64,000 bases of DNA from Tractidigestivibacter scatoligenes (GCF_001494635.1 NZ_LOJF01000009.1:248001-312000); one strand, 5' to 3'. Shown: positions 44,662 through 53,635, numbered from the stretch's first letter. Translations and numbers: made by a program. The notes: generated by a model not told the origin, from the sequence alone.

Positions 44662-44850
44662 GCGAGAAATTGACGCCCGAGCAGGGGTTTCAGACGGGAT
44701 TCCGTACGAGATGGGCCTTCCGGCGCCGTTTTGACGCCCGAGCAGGGGTTTCGTACGCACTTGCTGCCAAAGTGGGCCTTCGGGCGCCGTTTTGGCGCCC
44801 GAGCGAAGGTTTCGTCCCCACCTGCCGCGAAAAGGCGCCCACGGGCGCCA
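44662..44850. repeat. 61-bp tandem repeat, locus B
   Basis: Unit starts GGCGAGAAATTGACGCC, GGCGCCGTTTTGACGCC, GGCGCCGTTTTGGCGCC and a final GGCGCC lie at 44662, 44723, 44784 and 44845, each exactly 61 bases apart. Units contain CGAGCAGGGGTTTCGTACG and a TGGGCCTTCGGG block. The period, border and internal words match locus A at 32248-32388. Confidence 0.88.
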
Positions 44851-44859
44851 GCGACAACA

Positions 44860-44886
44860 AAAAGGACCCCGTCGAAACGGGGCCCT
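44860..44886 (-). terminator. terminator of the zinc-ribbon protein gene
   Basis: On the minus strand a stem with ACGGGG/CCCCGT and outer GG/CC pairs around CGAA-type loop is followed by TTTTTG. It lies 22 bases after the stop at 44909, a textbook intrinsic terminator. Confidence 0.85.
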
Positions 44887-44908
44887 TCTCAATGCAATGT
44901 GCACTTAC

Positions 44909-45340
44909 CTACTGGATGCGCGTACGGCAGTACGGGCACACCTTCCAGTCGGCGTTGAGCGGACGATGGCACGTGGGGCAGACGTTCCTCACCTGCGTGT
45001 TGCAGATGGGGCACACCACAAAGTCGCGGTCGATGGGAGCACCGCACTTGGGACAGATGCCGTAGTGCGAAAGCTGGTGCTCACGAAGAGCAATGTCAAG
45101 GTCCTGCTCCTCGCGGTCGATGAGGTAGGAGCTGGGACGCAGGATGACATAGGCGAGAAGCCCCACGATGGGAATGACCGAGATGATTGCCCACATCCAC
45201 CAAGGCTCCGCGCCACGACGCTGGGCGTCGCGAATGACGTAGACGATGGAGAGGACGTAGAGCATGACAACGCACACAACCAAGAGGTAGAGGACCATCC
45301 TTACCTCAGGCGTGAGAATTTGGTCGATAAGGTCTTGCAT
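44909..45340 (-). CDS. membrane protein with two C-terminal zinc ribbons
   Basis: A 143-residue protein with two N-terminal hydrophobic helices (VLYLLVVCVVMLYVLSIVYV and MWAIISVIPIVGLLAYVI) separated by an RRGAEPWW turn, as in the PLDc_N/phospholipase-D-nuclease N-terminal domain. The cytoplasmic tail carries four CxxC knuckles (CPKC, CPIC, CPTC, CPYC) that can form two zinc ribbons. No enzymatic domain is present. ATG 45340 has GAGGAG upstream and a strong terminator follows. The function is unknown; a regulatory or assembly role is a guess. Confidence 0.85.
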   Translation of the reverse strand: MQDLIDQILTPEVRMVLYLLVVCVVMLYVLSIVYVIRDAQRRGAEPWWMWAIISVIPIVGLLAYVILRPSSYLIDREEQDLDIALREHQLSHYGICPKCGAPIDRDFVVCPICNTQVRNVCPTCHRPLNADWKVCPYCRTRIQ

Positions 45341-45433
45341 TCCCTGGACTCCTCTTGTTGGCACATGTGTACGCGGCGTCTGACTATCAAACCGTCAGTA
45401 ACGCGCTACCGAGAAACGCGATTGACGATTGTA

Positions 45434-45535
45434 TCAGATGTGGCCGAGAATGCCTGCAACCTCGGCAGTAAGCGCCAGAGAGCCACACGCAACGTACGAT
45501 TCTCCACACAATGCGGACGTAGCCTCAACAGCACA
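45434..45535 (-). pseudogene. remnant of the folC 3' end
   Basis: A short minus-strand frame reads VEATSALCGESYVACGS, then LALTAEVAGI, and matches the C terminus of FolC (EAVSALEGESYVACGS, then ITTAGEVAGI) encoded at 46682. It has no start or upstream FolC sequence. The intact folC and this tail copy flank the 3-hydroxyacyl-CoA dehydrogenase gene on the same strand, so a duplication or insertion placed that gene between two copies of the tail. Confidence 0.8.
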
Positions 45536-45566
45536 CCCATATGTTGCCGCGGCATGACGCAAGCAT

Positions 45567-46559
45567 CTACCTGATGATGTCGCCGTTCTCGTCATACTTG
45601 TAGAAGCCCTCGCCGGCTGCCATACCAAGCTTGCCTTCGTCGATATACTTCTGCAGCACGGCCTTCATGCCCTTGAAGTTGTAGGGCAGCATCATCTTCC
45701 TGAGAAGGGGCGTCGCGATGCCGGGCACCTTCTGGTACTGGTCGACGATGTTCATGGCCGTGGTGAGACCAACAGTGTCGAACACCTGGAACGGGCCCTT
45801 AGGCGCGCCCGTGCCCGATGTCCATGCCTTGTCGATGCTCTCGGGATCTGAGATGCCATTGGCGAGAAGGTCAAGACCAGAGAGCATCCAGGGCACAAGC
45901 TGGGAGTTGAGAAGGTATCCCGCCTTCTCCTTCTTCACCGGCAGCGGCTGCATGTGGATGCCACGGGCAAATTCGAGCACCGCCTGGAACGAGGCATCGC
46001 TCGTCTCGCTCTGCACCATGACCTCGGTCACGTTGTGCTTCCAGATGGAATTGGCGAAGTGAAGCGCCAGGTAGCGGTCGGGACGGTCGGTGTCCTTGGT
46101 GAACTGCGAAGGCAGAAGCGACGAGGAGTTGGTGACGATGATGGTCTTCTCGGGCATGAGTGGCGCGACCTTCTTGAAGAAGTCCGCCTTCTGGTCGGCC
46201 ACCTCGGCCATCGACTCAATCACAAGGTCGGCGTCGGCAACGGCCTTGCCAAGGTCGAGCTCGAGCTTCATGTCGTCATGCGCCTTGCGCGCGCGGGCGG
46301 CACACTCATCGGCGTCAAACGAGTCGAAATCGGCGAGGCCCGGGCACCAGGCGGGGTCATTCTCGCTCGTGGCGCCCTTCATGCCCTCGATGGCCTCGAG
46401 GTACTGTTGCTCAAACTTGTCAAGCTTGGGCTGGCAGCGGCCAATAGAACCCTCGGAGCGCAGCCAGATGGTAACGTCGTATCCCCAGTAGGCCGTCTGC
46501 AGCGCTATCTGAGAACCGAGAACTCCGCCGCCAGCGACCACAACCTTTTTGAAGCTCAT
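45567..46559 (-). CDS. 3-hydroxyacyl-CoA dehydrogenase family protein
   Basis: A 330-residue NAD-dependent dehydrogenase of the hydroxybutyryl-CoA dehydrogenase family. The Rossmann start is KKVVVAGGGVLGSQIA, followed by DADLVIESMAEVADQK, the catalytic-region ALHFANSIWKHNVTEVM and the C-terminal dimer domain DKAWTSGTGAPKGPFQV. It is longer than butyrate-pathway Hbd (about 280), and no thiolase, crotonase or acyl-CoA dehydrogenase is nearby, so the substrate is open. ATG 46559 is chosen for its spacing to GGGAGG; an ATG six bases earlier would be too close. It is bounded by folC sequence on both sides. Confidence 0.85.
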   Translation of the reverse strand: MSFKKVVVAGGGVLGSQIALQTAYWGYDVTIWLRSEGSIGRCQPKLDKFEQQYLEAIEGMKGATSENDPAWCPGLADFDSFDADECAARARKAHDDMKLELDLGKAVADADLVIESMAEVADQKADFFKKVAPLMPEKTIIVTNSSSLLPSQFTKDTDRPDRYLALHFANSIWKHNVTEVMVQSETSDASFQAVLEFARGIHMQPLPVKKEKAGYLLNSQLVPWMLSGLDLLANGISDPESIDKAWTSGTGAPKGPFQVFDTVGLTTAMNIVDQYQKVPGIATPLLRKMMLPYNFKGMKAVLQKYIDEGKLGMAAGEGFYKYDENGDIIR

Positions 46560-46681
46560 ATCCATCCTCCCATCGAAAATGCAACCATACTGGCCGCAAT
46601 TTTATCGTAGTTGGACCAGGCACCGGCGCGAGTAGTTCGCGGATGCAACCAGATGGGTGGTAGACGGCTTACGCACAGGAC

Positions 46682-48109
46682 CTATCCGCGAGCCTGTACG
46701 CCGGGGCGAAAGATGCCCGCCACCTCGCCGGCAGTAGTGATTGACCCGCAGGCCACATACGACTCGCCCTCAAGTGCACTCACTGCCTCGGGAATAGAGG
46801 CAAACGTGGCGACGGGCGCATTGCCCGCATGCGAGAAGGACGCGGCGAGTTCACCTGCAGAAAGAGCGCGCGGCGAGGAGGTCTGGGCGCAGTAGACGCG
46901 AGGGAACTCCGGAGCAAGCAGCCGGACGATGCCCTCGACATCCTTGTCAGCTAGAACAGCGCAGAGAAGCGAGGGACGCTCTTCCACCTTAGGGGCAACG
47001 GCTCGCACGGCGGTGAGGAAGGTCTGCACACTCTGCGGATTGTGGCACGCGTCCACAAGAACCACGGGCTCGGGACGCAGGACGTCGAAGCGACCCGGCG
47101 TGGGACATGTCACCACGGAATCAAAGAGCTTCTCGGCGTCTAGCGGCCGGCCAAGGTAGTCCTCGGCCAGCTGTAGCGCGCACGCAATGTTTGCTGCCTG
47201 GTAGACGGGCTTGAGGGCACTCACCTCTGCGTAGGACGAGCGCGTAGTACGCACGTCGAGAACAAGCGAGCCGCCAATACGGTTTGGCCGTTCGGTCACG
47301 CGATACGTCGCATGGGGGAGGTCGGCGTGCGCACGGGGCACGCCGGGGTGCATCTCCCCCGCCGCGTCTGCCAGGTCCTCGGGACGCAGGAGCGTGGGTA
47401 CCACGCCCTCGCTGACGCACTGGTCGAGAAACACGTCCTCCATGGTATCGGGCGTGGCCGTTCCCACCCCAAGCACGCAGGTGCGACCGCGCTTGATGAT
47501 AGCGGCCTTCTCGCCAGCGATCTTCTCCAAGGTGTCGCCCAAGATGCGCATGTGGTCGAGGCCAATCCCCGTGATGGCAACGCTCTTGATTGACTTTACG
47601 GCAGAGGTTGCGTCCCAGCGTCCTCCCATGCCGCACTCGAGCACCGCAACGTCCACGCCTGCCTCGGCAAACACCACGCATGCCGCAACGGTGAGCAGGT
47701 CGAACTCGGTGATGTCGTACGGCCTCTCTCCCGCTGCCGTGCGGCGCGCATTCACGCGCTGTCCAGCCTCAAAGGCTGCCGCGATGCCGCGCGCAAACGC
47801 ACCCCCAGAGACGGGACGGCCGTCAACCTCCATGCGCTCGGTGTAGCTCACAAGCTCGGGCGAGGTGTAGAGCGCAGTCCGGAGGCCCTCACCGCGCAGA
47901 ATCGCCGCTGTAAAGCGCGCGGTTGACGTCTTGCCGTTGGTGCCTGCTATCTGCACGCCCTGAAAGGCAAGGTCAGGGTCCCCCAGCTCCGTCAGCATGT
48001 CCTCGACGCTCTCGAGCATGGGGCAAATGCCAAAACGCAGCGCGGAGTGCAGCGTTGCCAGTGCCTCGTCGTAGGTTGTTGGGGAAACGTCAAACGGAAG
48101 CCTGTACAT
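46682..48109 (-). CDS. folC: folylpolyglutamate synthase / dihydrofolate synthase
   Basis: Adds glutamates to folates so that they are retained and bound by THF enzymes. The 475-residue Mur-ligase-type protein has the P-loop IAGTNGKTSTARF at about residue 50, LYTSPELVSYTERM, the metal-binding LECGMGGRWDATSAV, and DACHNPQSV in the C-terminal domain. The ATG 48109 matches the family start although no strong ribosome site is seen; a frame upstream lacks homology. It sits downstream of the formate channel in the folate block. A copy of its last 30 codons is found 1.1 kb away. Confidence 0.93.
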   Translation of the reverse strand: MYRLPFDVSPTTYDEALATLHSALRFGICPMLESVEDMLTELGDPDLAFQGVQIAGTNGKTSTARFTAAILRGEGLRTALYTSPELVSYTERMEVDGRPVSGGAFARGIAAAFEAGQRVNARRTAAGERPYDITEFDLLTVAACVVFAEAGVDVAVLECGMGGRWDATSAVKSIKSVAITGIGLDHMRILGDTLEKIAGEKAAIIKRGRTCVLGVGTATPDTMEDVFLDQCVSEGVVPTLLRPEDLADAAGEMHPGVPRAHADLPHATYRVTERPNRIGGSLVLDVRTTRSSYAEVSALKPVYQAANIACALQLAEDYLGRPLDAEKLFDSVVTCPTPGRFDVLRPEPVVLVDACHNPQSVQTFLTAVRAVAPKVEERPSLLCAVLADKDVEGIVRLLAPEFPRVYCAQTSSPRALSAGELAASFSHAGNAPVATFASIPEAVSALEGESYVACGSITTAGEVAGIFRPGVQARG

Positions 48110-48169
48110 GCTAGTAATCGCCCTTTCGATGCGGATGATGCGTGCAGCTCTTGGAAATGCCACCCTAGG

Positions 48170-49030
48170 TTAGCCATTCGAACGTACACCGGCAGCCATG
48201 TCCTTGCGGTAGGCAAGCCAGTATCCACAGCCAATAAGCATGGCACCGCCAACCAAATTGCCAAGGCTCACCCAGAGGAGGTTGGAGCATGCGCCCGCAA
48301 GCGGGACAGCCATGGCATCCCCTCCCTGGCCCAGCGCCTGGACAATGAGCCCATATGGCAAAAAGAACATGTTGGCCACGCAGTGCTCGTATCCGGACGC
48401 AACGAAGGCCATGACCGGCATCACGCAGGAAAAGAACTTATCGGCAATGGAGTGCCCAGCGAACGACATCCAGACCGCAAGACACACCAGCACGTTGCAC
48501 GCAATTCCCCGACAGAAAGCCGCAATTGGCGGGAGGGATGCCTTTGACGAGGCCACACCTGCTGCGGCAACGCCAACCGCACCGCCATTGAGACCCGCAA
48601 AGCCTGAGCCCACAAGGATGAGGACGAGAAGGAGCGAGCCCAAGAAGTTGCCCGCGTAGACCATGAGCCAGGAGCCTACGAGCTTCCCAGGGCTATATCG
48701 GCGAGAGAGGCACCCAATGACCATGAGGTTATTGCCGGTAAAGAGCTCGGCCCCAGCTACGACCACAAGGACGAGGCCAACCGAGAAGACCACGCCGCCT
48801 AGGATCTGCGAGGAAGCAAACCCAAGGCTAGAGTCAGACTTCACAACGAGCATGCAGGCGGCACCCGTGGCTATGAAGAGGCCAGCCATCACGGCGAGGA
48901 GAAACGACCGCCCGGGCGGGGAAGACACCTTGATTTCCCCCACGTCCGCCGCCTTGTGAAGCACCTGCGGAGTTGAGAGACACTCCCAACTCGTATTCAT
49001 CGGAGAACCGCCACCACCATGCATAGCCAT
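48170..49030 (-). CDS. formate/nitrite transporter family channel (FocA/NirC-like)
   Basis: A 286-residue membrane protein with six predicted helices of the FNT family. Recognisable parts are LVVVAGAELFTGNN (the conserved ELFTGN loop at the third helix) and SGYEHCVANMFFLPYG, where the family histidine lies in the central slit. FNT channels move formate, nitrite or hydrosulfide across the membrane. Its position directly downstream of the fhs-fchA-folD-folE block favours formate. The ATG at 49030 has GGGAGG upstream; an in-frame ATG 30 bases inside is possible. Confidence 0.9.
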   Translation of the reverse strand: MAMHGGGGSPMNTSWECLSTPQVLHKAADVGEIKVSSPPGRSFLLAVMAGLFIATGAACMLVVKSDSSLGFASSQILGGVVFSVGLVLVVVAGAELFTGNNLMVIGCLSRRYSPGKLVGSWLMVYAGNFLGSLLLVLILVGSGFAGLNGGAVGVAAAGVASSKASLPPIAAFCRGIACNVLVCLAVWMSFAGHSIADKFFSCVMPVMAFVASGYEHCVANMFFLPYGLIVQALGQGGDAMAVPLAGACSNLLWVSLGNLVGGAMLIGCGYWLAYRKDMAAGVRSNG

Positions 49031-49113
49031 GGCACAAACCTCCCTGGGACCCAGGCGCCCCGGGTCCAACGCACAAGTACATCAGTTGTAGAGGCATGAG
49101 AGAAGCCGCTCGA

Positions 49114-49758
49114 CTACAGCCCCAGGAGCCTTAAGGCCTCTGCACGACTCTTGGAGTCGGTCTTGAGGCAACCACGGACGGCCGAGGTCACGGTCTTGGC
49201 GCCGGGCGTACGAATGCCGCGGATGGTCATGCAGGTGTGCTCCGCCTCGACCACGACAAGAACGCCGAGAGGATCAAGCTCGCGCACCATGGCGTCGGCA
49301 ATCTGGCTCGTAAGCCGCTCCTGCAGCTGGAGCCTGTGGGCGTAGCCCGTGACGCACCGGGCGATCTTCGAGAGGCCCGTGATGCGCCCGTCCCGCGGGA
49401 TGTAGCAGACGCTGGCCTTCCCCATGAAGGGAAGGACGTGATGCTCGCACATGGACGCGAAGGGGATGTCTCGAACGACGACCATCTCCTCGTTGCCGGG
49501 CTCGTGGAACTGCTTACGCAGGTAGCGGCCGGGGTCCTCCTGCATGCCGCCGAATATCTCCTCGCATGCCCTTGCCACGCGATCCGGCGTGCCCACAAGC
49601 CCTGGCCTGTCTGGGTCCTCGCCAATGGCAGCGAGAAGCTCCCTCACGGCAGCCTCGACGCGCGGCTTGTCCAGCTTCCCATACGAAAGCTCGGAGGACC
49701 TGCCGGGGCCCTCGGTCTGCTCGGGAAGGTCGTAGTCCTCGTCCTCGCGATAGTCCAC
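49114..49758 (-). CDS. folE: GTP cyclohydrolase I
   Basis: First committed enzyme of folate synthesis, converting GTP to dihydroneopterin triphosphate. The 214-residue protein has the zinc ligands in [10 protein letters not shown] and CMTIRGIR, with the family blocks [23 protein letters not shown] and QERLTSQIA. The start is GTG 49758, which lies three bases after the folD stop with GAGGT upstream; no ATG is available in the conserved region. The coupling to folD, fchA and fhs means that cofactor supply and one-carbon turnover are coexpressed. Confidence 0.94.
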   Translation of the reverse strand: MDYREDEDYDLPEQTEGPGRSSELSYGKLDKPRVEAAVRELLAAIGEDPDRPGLVGTPDRVARACEEIFGGMQEDPGRYLRKQFHEPGNEEMVVVRDIPFASMCEHHVLPFMGKASVCYIPRDGRITGLSKIARCVTGYAHRLQLQERLTSQIADAMVRELDPLGVLVVVEAEHTCMTIRGIRTPGAKTVTSAVRGCLKTDSKSRAEALRLLGL

Positions 49759-49760
49759 CG

Positions 49761-50618
49761 CTACCTCACTGTCCTTTGAGCCGCCTCGACCACGTGCTTG
49801 GCAAGCACCGCCGTGGTCACAGAGCCAACGCCGCCCGGAACGGGCGTGATGGCGCGCACGACGGGCTCGACGGAATCGAAGTCCACGTCGCCCACAAGCT
49901 TGCCTGCCTTCTCGTCCCAGTTGATGCCCACGTCGACCACCACCTGCTGGGGAGAGGCGCACGCAGCCCCAACCGTGCCGATGTGACCTGCCGCAGCAAC
50001 CACGACGTCCGCGTTTCGGCAGGCAGCCGCAAGGTCGCGCGTGCGGGTGTGGCACATGGTCACGGTGGCGTTTCTCGCCTGGAGCATCATCGAGACAGGC
50101 TTACCTATAACGAGCGAGCGGCCAACCACAGTCACCTTGGCACCCTCGAGCGGAACCTGGTAGTAGTCGAGAAGCTCGACCACGGCCTCGGCGGTGCAGG
50201 GCGGAAAGCCAACCGGCTGGCCTGCAAAGACGCCATAGAGGGAGCCTTGCGTGATGCAGTCCACATCCTTTGCGGGGTCGAGCAAGGCGCAGATGGCAGC
50301 CTCGTCCAAGGTCTTGGGAAGCGGCCGGAAGAGAAGGCAACCGTGGATGGACGCATCCTCGTTGACCTCGCGGATCACGCCGGCAAGCCGCTCCTGTGAG
50401 CAATCCGCGGGCAGCACGAACTTGCGCAGGCCGAGACCCACCTTATCCGCTCGCTTTGTCGCCCCGCGCTCGTAGGAGAGGTCGTCCTCCCGCTCCCCCA
50501 CGCGCACGATGGCAAGCGTGGGACGCACGCCTTGGGAGACCAGCTCCTCCACCTGAGGCACAAGTCGTTCCGTGAGCGCCTTTGCGACCGGCGCTCCCTT
50601 CATTATCTGCTGGGCCAA
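49761..50618 (-). CDS. folD: methylene-THF dehydrogenase, FolD family lacking the cyclohydrolase lysine
   Basis: Oxidises methylene-THF to methenyl-THF with NAD(P). The 285-residue FolD-type protein shows [27 protein letters not shown], the cofactor motif [16 protein letters not shown] and the C-terminal [12 protein letters not shown]. In E. coli FolD the catalytic residues are Tyr50 and Lys54; a gapless alignment from VGE to KVG gives Tyr49 and Ala53 here, so the lysine needed for the cyclohydrolase reaction is missing. The start is TTG 50618, which yields MAQQIMKG like other FolD proteins and has GAGGGG upstream; an ATG 15 bases later is the alternative. It overlaps fchA. Confidence 0.9.
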   Translation of the reverse strand: MAQQIMKGAPVAKALTERLVPQVEELVSQGVRPTLAIVRVGEREDDLSYERGATKRADKVGLGLRKFVLPADCSQERLAGVIREVNEDASIHGCLLFRPLPKTLDEAAICALLDPAKDVDCITQGSLYGVFAGQPVGFPPCTAEAVVELLDYYQVPLEGAKVTVVGRSLVIGKPVSMMLQARNATVTMCHTRTRDLAAACRNADVVVAAAGHIGTVGAACASPQQVVVDVGINWDEKAGKLVGDVDFDSVEPVVRAITPVPGGVGSVTTAVLAKHVVEAAQRTVR

Positions 50619-51247
50619 CGGATTCCCCTCTCTACGCGCAGGTAGGCATTGTCTGCCTTCTTGCACCCCTCGTCGAGCATCTCCTGCGTGCGGGACAGAA
50701 GGTCCGCAGCGTATTCATGGTCTGTCATCGACTTGGCGTTGATGAAGATGTTGAGGCTCGCCGCCCTGAGCGCAGCCGAGAGAAGCGTGGCGCCGGCGCC
50801 AGCGTCGCTGATCGCGATTCTCGTGCCAATGAGGCTCACCTCGTCAACAAGGTCGATCGCCTCGCAGGTCTTCTCCATGATCTTGAGCGGTGGCTCGCAG
50901 GCACACCGAAGCGCGGCCTCCATGACCTCGGCCTTGTGCGCCCGCTCCTCCTCGGTCGACCTGGGGAGACCATAAGCATGCGAGAGCGGCTCGAACGCCT
51001 TGGCGTCCTCGTCTGCCAGGGCGAGAAGGTCCGCCCGGACTGCCTCGAAGCGTGGGATGAGCTCCTCGATGCGCCCTTGGACGTCCGCGTACTTCTTCTT
51101 GCCAAGCGTGAGACTCGCGACCATCTGCCCAAGCGAGGCACCCACAGCAGCGGCGACCGCCGAGGCCCCACCCCCGCCAGGCACAGGGGCCTTGGATGCG
51201 AGCACGCCCGAGAACTCTCCCAACCGCAAATCCGCAACAGTATCCAT
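50603..51247 (-). CDS. fchA: methenyl-THF cyclohydrolase / cyclodeaminase family protein
   Basis: A 214-residue protein of the formiminotransferase-cyclodeaminase family, in acetogens and other clostridia a stand-alone methenyl-THF cyclohydrolase. It contains the glycine-rich SKAPVPGGGGASAVAAAVGASLG and the helical MVASLTLGKKKYADVQ. It would make formyl-THF from methenyl-THF, the step that the neighbouring FolD appears to have lost. ATG 51247 has GGAGGG upstream. Its end overlaps the FolD start. A weak promoter (TAAAAT near 51286 on the minus strand) may lie just upstream because a hairpin separates it from fhs. Confidence 0.9.
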   Translation of the reverse strand: MDTVADLRLGEFSGVLASKAPVPGGGGASAVAAAVGASLGQMVASLTLGKKKYADVQGRIEELIPRFEAVRADLLALADEDAKAFEPLSHAYGLPRSTEEERAHKAEVMEAALRCACEPPLKIMEKTCEAIDLVDEVSLIGTRIAISDAGAGATLLSAALRAASLNIFINAKSMTDHEYAADLLSRTQEMLDEGCKKADNAYLRVERGIRWPSR

Positions 51248-51380
51248 TAACCCTCCACCCAGAGGATAAACAATCGAACCAATTTTAGAAGTGCGCCCAA
51301 GCGACTCCCCAAGGTGCCCGCCGATAAGCTCGACGTGCCGCAGGGGGGCCAACCGCGTCGGGCTGCTTGAGTCTTTGGTA

Positions 51381-51453
51381 GCGGCCCCGAAAATCTAAGC
51401 GAAGGTTTCTGAGCGCAAAGCGCGAAGCACCTTCGCGTGATTTCCGGGGCCGC
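51381..51453 (-). terminator. long hairpin between fhs and fchA
   Basis: GCGGCCCCG (51381-51389) pairs with 51445-51453 and GCGAAGGT (51399-51406) with 51429-51436, with near-complementary bases between, giving a stem of about 26 positions. It begins 12 bases after the fhs stop. No T-run follows, so it may tune rather than fully block transcription of the downstream folate genes. Confidence 0.6.
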
Positions 51454-51464
51454 CCCCAGGGGTA

Positions 51465-53132
51465 TTAGAACAGCCCGACGATCTTGCCGTCAGGCGTCAC
51501 GTCGATCTTCTCGGCGGCCGGCACCTTGGGGAGTCCGGGCATCGTCATGATGTCGCCCGTGAGCGCCACGATAAACCCTGCGCCTGCGGAGACCTTGAGG
51601 TTGCGCACGGTGATGCGGAAGCCCTCGGGGGCACCGAGCTTGTGCTGGTCGTCGGTGAAGGAGTACTGCGTCTTGGCAACGCAGATGGGAAGCTTGCCAA
51701 AGCCCTGCTCCTCCAGCTCCTTGAGCTGCTTGGCCGCCTTGGTGGTGTAGTCCACGCCGTCGGCGTGGTAGATCTTGGTGGCGATGGCGTTGAGCTTGTT
51801 GGCAATCGTGTCATCAAGATCGTAGGCAAACTGGAAGTCGTTGGGCTGCTCGCAGAGGCGCACGACCTCCTCGGCAAGCGCCAGGCCACCCTCGCCGCCC
51901 TTTGCCCAGACCTCGGAGAGGGCAACGTTCACGCCAAGCTTGTTGCACTCGTCCTCGACGAGCCTGAGTTCGGCAGCGGTGTCCGTGGGGAATGCGTTGA
52001 TGGCAACGACCACCGGAAGCTTGAAGACGTCCTTGATGTTGGAGACATGACGGAGCAGGTTGGGAAGACCTGCCTTGACGGCGTCGAGGTTCTCTGCGGT
52101 GAGCTCGTTCTTGGGGACGCCGCCGTTGTACTTGAGCGCACGGACGGTGGCAACCAGCACGACGGCATAGGGGTGCAGGCCGGCGTAGCGGCTCTTGATG
52201 TCAAGGAACTTCTCGGCGCCAAGGTCTGCGCCAAAGCCTGCCTCGGTCACCACGTAGTCGGCGAGCTTGAGGGCTGTGGTTGTTGCCTCGACGGAGTTGC
52301 AGCCGTGCGCGATGTTGGCGAACGGTCCGCCGTGCACAAAGGCGGGGTTGTTCTCGAGCGTCTGCACAAGGTTGGGCTTGATGGCATCCTTGAGCAGCGC
52401 CGTCATGGCACCCTCGGCGTGAATGTCGTGGACCGTGACGGGTTTACGGTCAAAGGTGTAGGCAATGACCATGCGACCGAGACGCGCCTTGAGATCCATG
52501 AGGTCGGTGGCCAGGCAGAAGCAGGCCATGACCTCGGAGGCCACGGTGATGTCGAAACCGTCCTCGCGCGGCATGCCGTTGGCAACGCCTCCCAGGCCGT
52601 CGACGATGCTCCTGAGCTGGCGGTCGTTCATGTCGACGCAGCGCTTCCAAACGATGCGGCGCGGGTCGATGCCAAGGGTGTTGCCCTGCTTGATGTGGTT
52701 GTCCAGCATAGCGGCGCAGAGGTTGTTGGCCGCGCCAATGGCGTGGAAGTCACCGGTGAAGTGCAGGTTGATGTCCTCCATGGGGACAACCTGGGCGTAC
52801 CCGCCACCCGCGGCGCCACCCTTGATGCCAAAGACGGGGCCAAGCGAAGGTTCGCGCAGGCAGAGCATGGCGTTCTTGCCCATCTTGCAGAGGGCGTCCT
52901 CAAGTCCCACGGACGTGGTGGTCTTGCCCTCGCCTGCGGGCGTGGGGTTGATGGCGGTGACCAGAATGAGTTTGCCCTTCATGGGCGTATTGGAAAAGGC
53001 GTGGATGTCCACCTTTGCCTTGTAGTTTCCGTAGAGCTCCAGCTGCTCGGGACCCAACCCCGCCTTCTTGGCGACCTCGGTAATGGGGAGCATCTTCGCC
53101 TCTTGGGCAATCTCGATATCTGACTTTGCCAT
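51465..53132 (-). CDS. fhs: formate-tetrahydrofolate ligase
   Basis: Interconverts formate, THF and ATP with formyl-THF, ADP and phosphate; run in reverse it makes ATP. The 555-residue protein is full length. It has the P-loop segment [18 protein letters not shown] at about residues 66-83, [34 protein letters not shown] and the C-terminal [23 protein letters not shown] 53132 has GGAAGTCAGGAG upstream. A 61-bp direct repeat lies in the leader region. It heads the folate block, with fchA, folD, folE and the FNT channel downstream. Confidence 0.97.
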   Translation of the reverse strand: MAKSDIEIAQEAKMLPITEVAKKAGLGPEQLELYGNYKAKVDIHAFSNTPMKGKLILVTAINPTPAGEGKTTTSVGLEDALCKMGKNAMLCLREPSLGPVFGIKGGAAGGGYAQVVPMEDINLHFTGDFHAIGAANNLCAAMLDNHIKQGNTLGIDPRRIVWKRCVDMNDRQLRSIVDGLGGVANGMPREDGFDITVASEVMACFCLATDLMDLKARLGRMVIAYTFDRKPVTVHDIHAEGAMTALLKDAIKPNLVQTLENNPAFVHGGPFANIAHGCNSVEATTTALKLADYVVTEAGFGADLGAEKFLDIKSRYAGLHPYAVVLVATVRALKYNGGVPKNELTAENLDAVKAGLPNLLRHVSNIKDVFKLPVVVAINAFPTDTAAELRLVEDECNKLGVNVALSEVWAKGGEGGLALAEEVVRLCEQPNDFQFAYDLDDTIANKLNAIATKIYHADGVDYTTKAAKQLKELEEQGFGKLPICVAKTQYSFTDDQHKLGAPEGFRITVRNLKVSAGAGFIVALTGDIMTMPGLPKVPAAEKIDVTPDGKIVGLF

Positions 53133-53214
53133 CTCCTGACTTCCTTTCGCTTTATGGCGCTGGTCGACGCCAACGGTTACCGAGTTTCACGGGACGAACT
53201 GACCGCGTCCCATT

Positions 53215-53548
53215 GTGCCGCTCCGGGCCACGTCGCCATCGCAAGAATCCAAGATGAAACATGGATACTACCGAGTGAACGCACCTGAGATACCAACGAA
53301 CCAAGGCTGTCTCCCCGTCGCTTGCAAGGAGATGCTACGGCCCTGCCACGCACCTCTCAATGTCAAAACAATACAAATCGAGGTGCAGAAAACCGTTCAA
53401 TTTGACCAGGCGCTCTGCCCCTCGTTAGCTCAACCTTACCTGCGGTGTGAGCGAATGGGAATACCGTTTGAGAATGACGTGATACTCGTGTCGCTCCGGG
53501 CCACGTCGCCATCGCAAGAATCCAGGATGAGACGTGGATACCACCGAG
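53215..53548. repeat. 61-bp direct repeats flanking a 212-bp core
   Basis: The copies 53215-53275 and 53488-53548 agree at 56 of 61 positions and all five differences are transitions. The shared core includes CGCTCCGGGCCACGTCGCC and ATCGCAAGAATCCA. They are 273 bases apart, a multiple of three. In one minus-strand frame three of the five differences are silent. Confidence 0.85.
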
Positions 53549-53635
53549 AACGGATAGCCAAGCCGTGAAAGACTCGTTGCTCACCTAACGGCGCATCAAA
53601 AATCCTCGCGACCAGGCAGCCAATTGCCTAGAGAA

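Larger units (their letters stand above)
44527..44908. other. 382-bp gap: 61-bp repeat locus and terminator
   Basis: The first 130 bases after the PucR stop show no feature. The rest is the 61-bp tandem repeat (44662-44850) and then the terminator of the minus-strand zinc-ribbon gene. Confidence 0.6.

Noticed and set aside
32248-44850. CRISPR array
   Set aside because: The 61-bp units are contiguous tandem repeats without unique spacers, and no cas genes are present.
51642-53123. A plus-strand open frame of nearly 500 codons antisense to fhs
   Set aside because: Shadow of fhs, low-complexity Val/Gly/Asp translation, no ribosome site.
53133-53214. THF riboswitch upstream of fhs
   Set aside because: The leader was compared by eye with the known THF aptamer consensus and does not contain its conserved core.
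53215-53568. A 117-codon plus-strand frame crossing both 61-bp repeats
   Set aside because: No ribosome binding site, no homology, and the repeat differences are mostly amino-acid changing in this frame.
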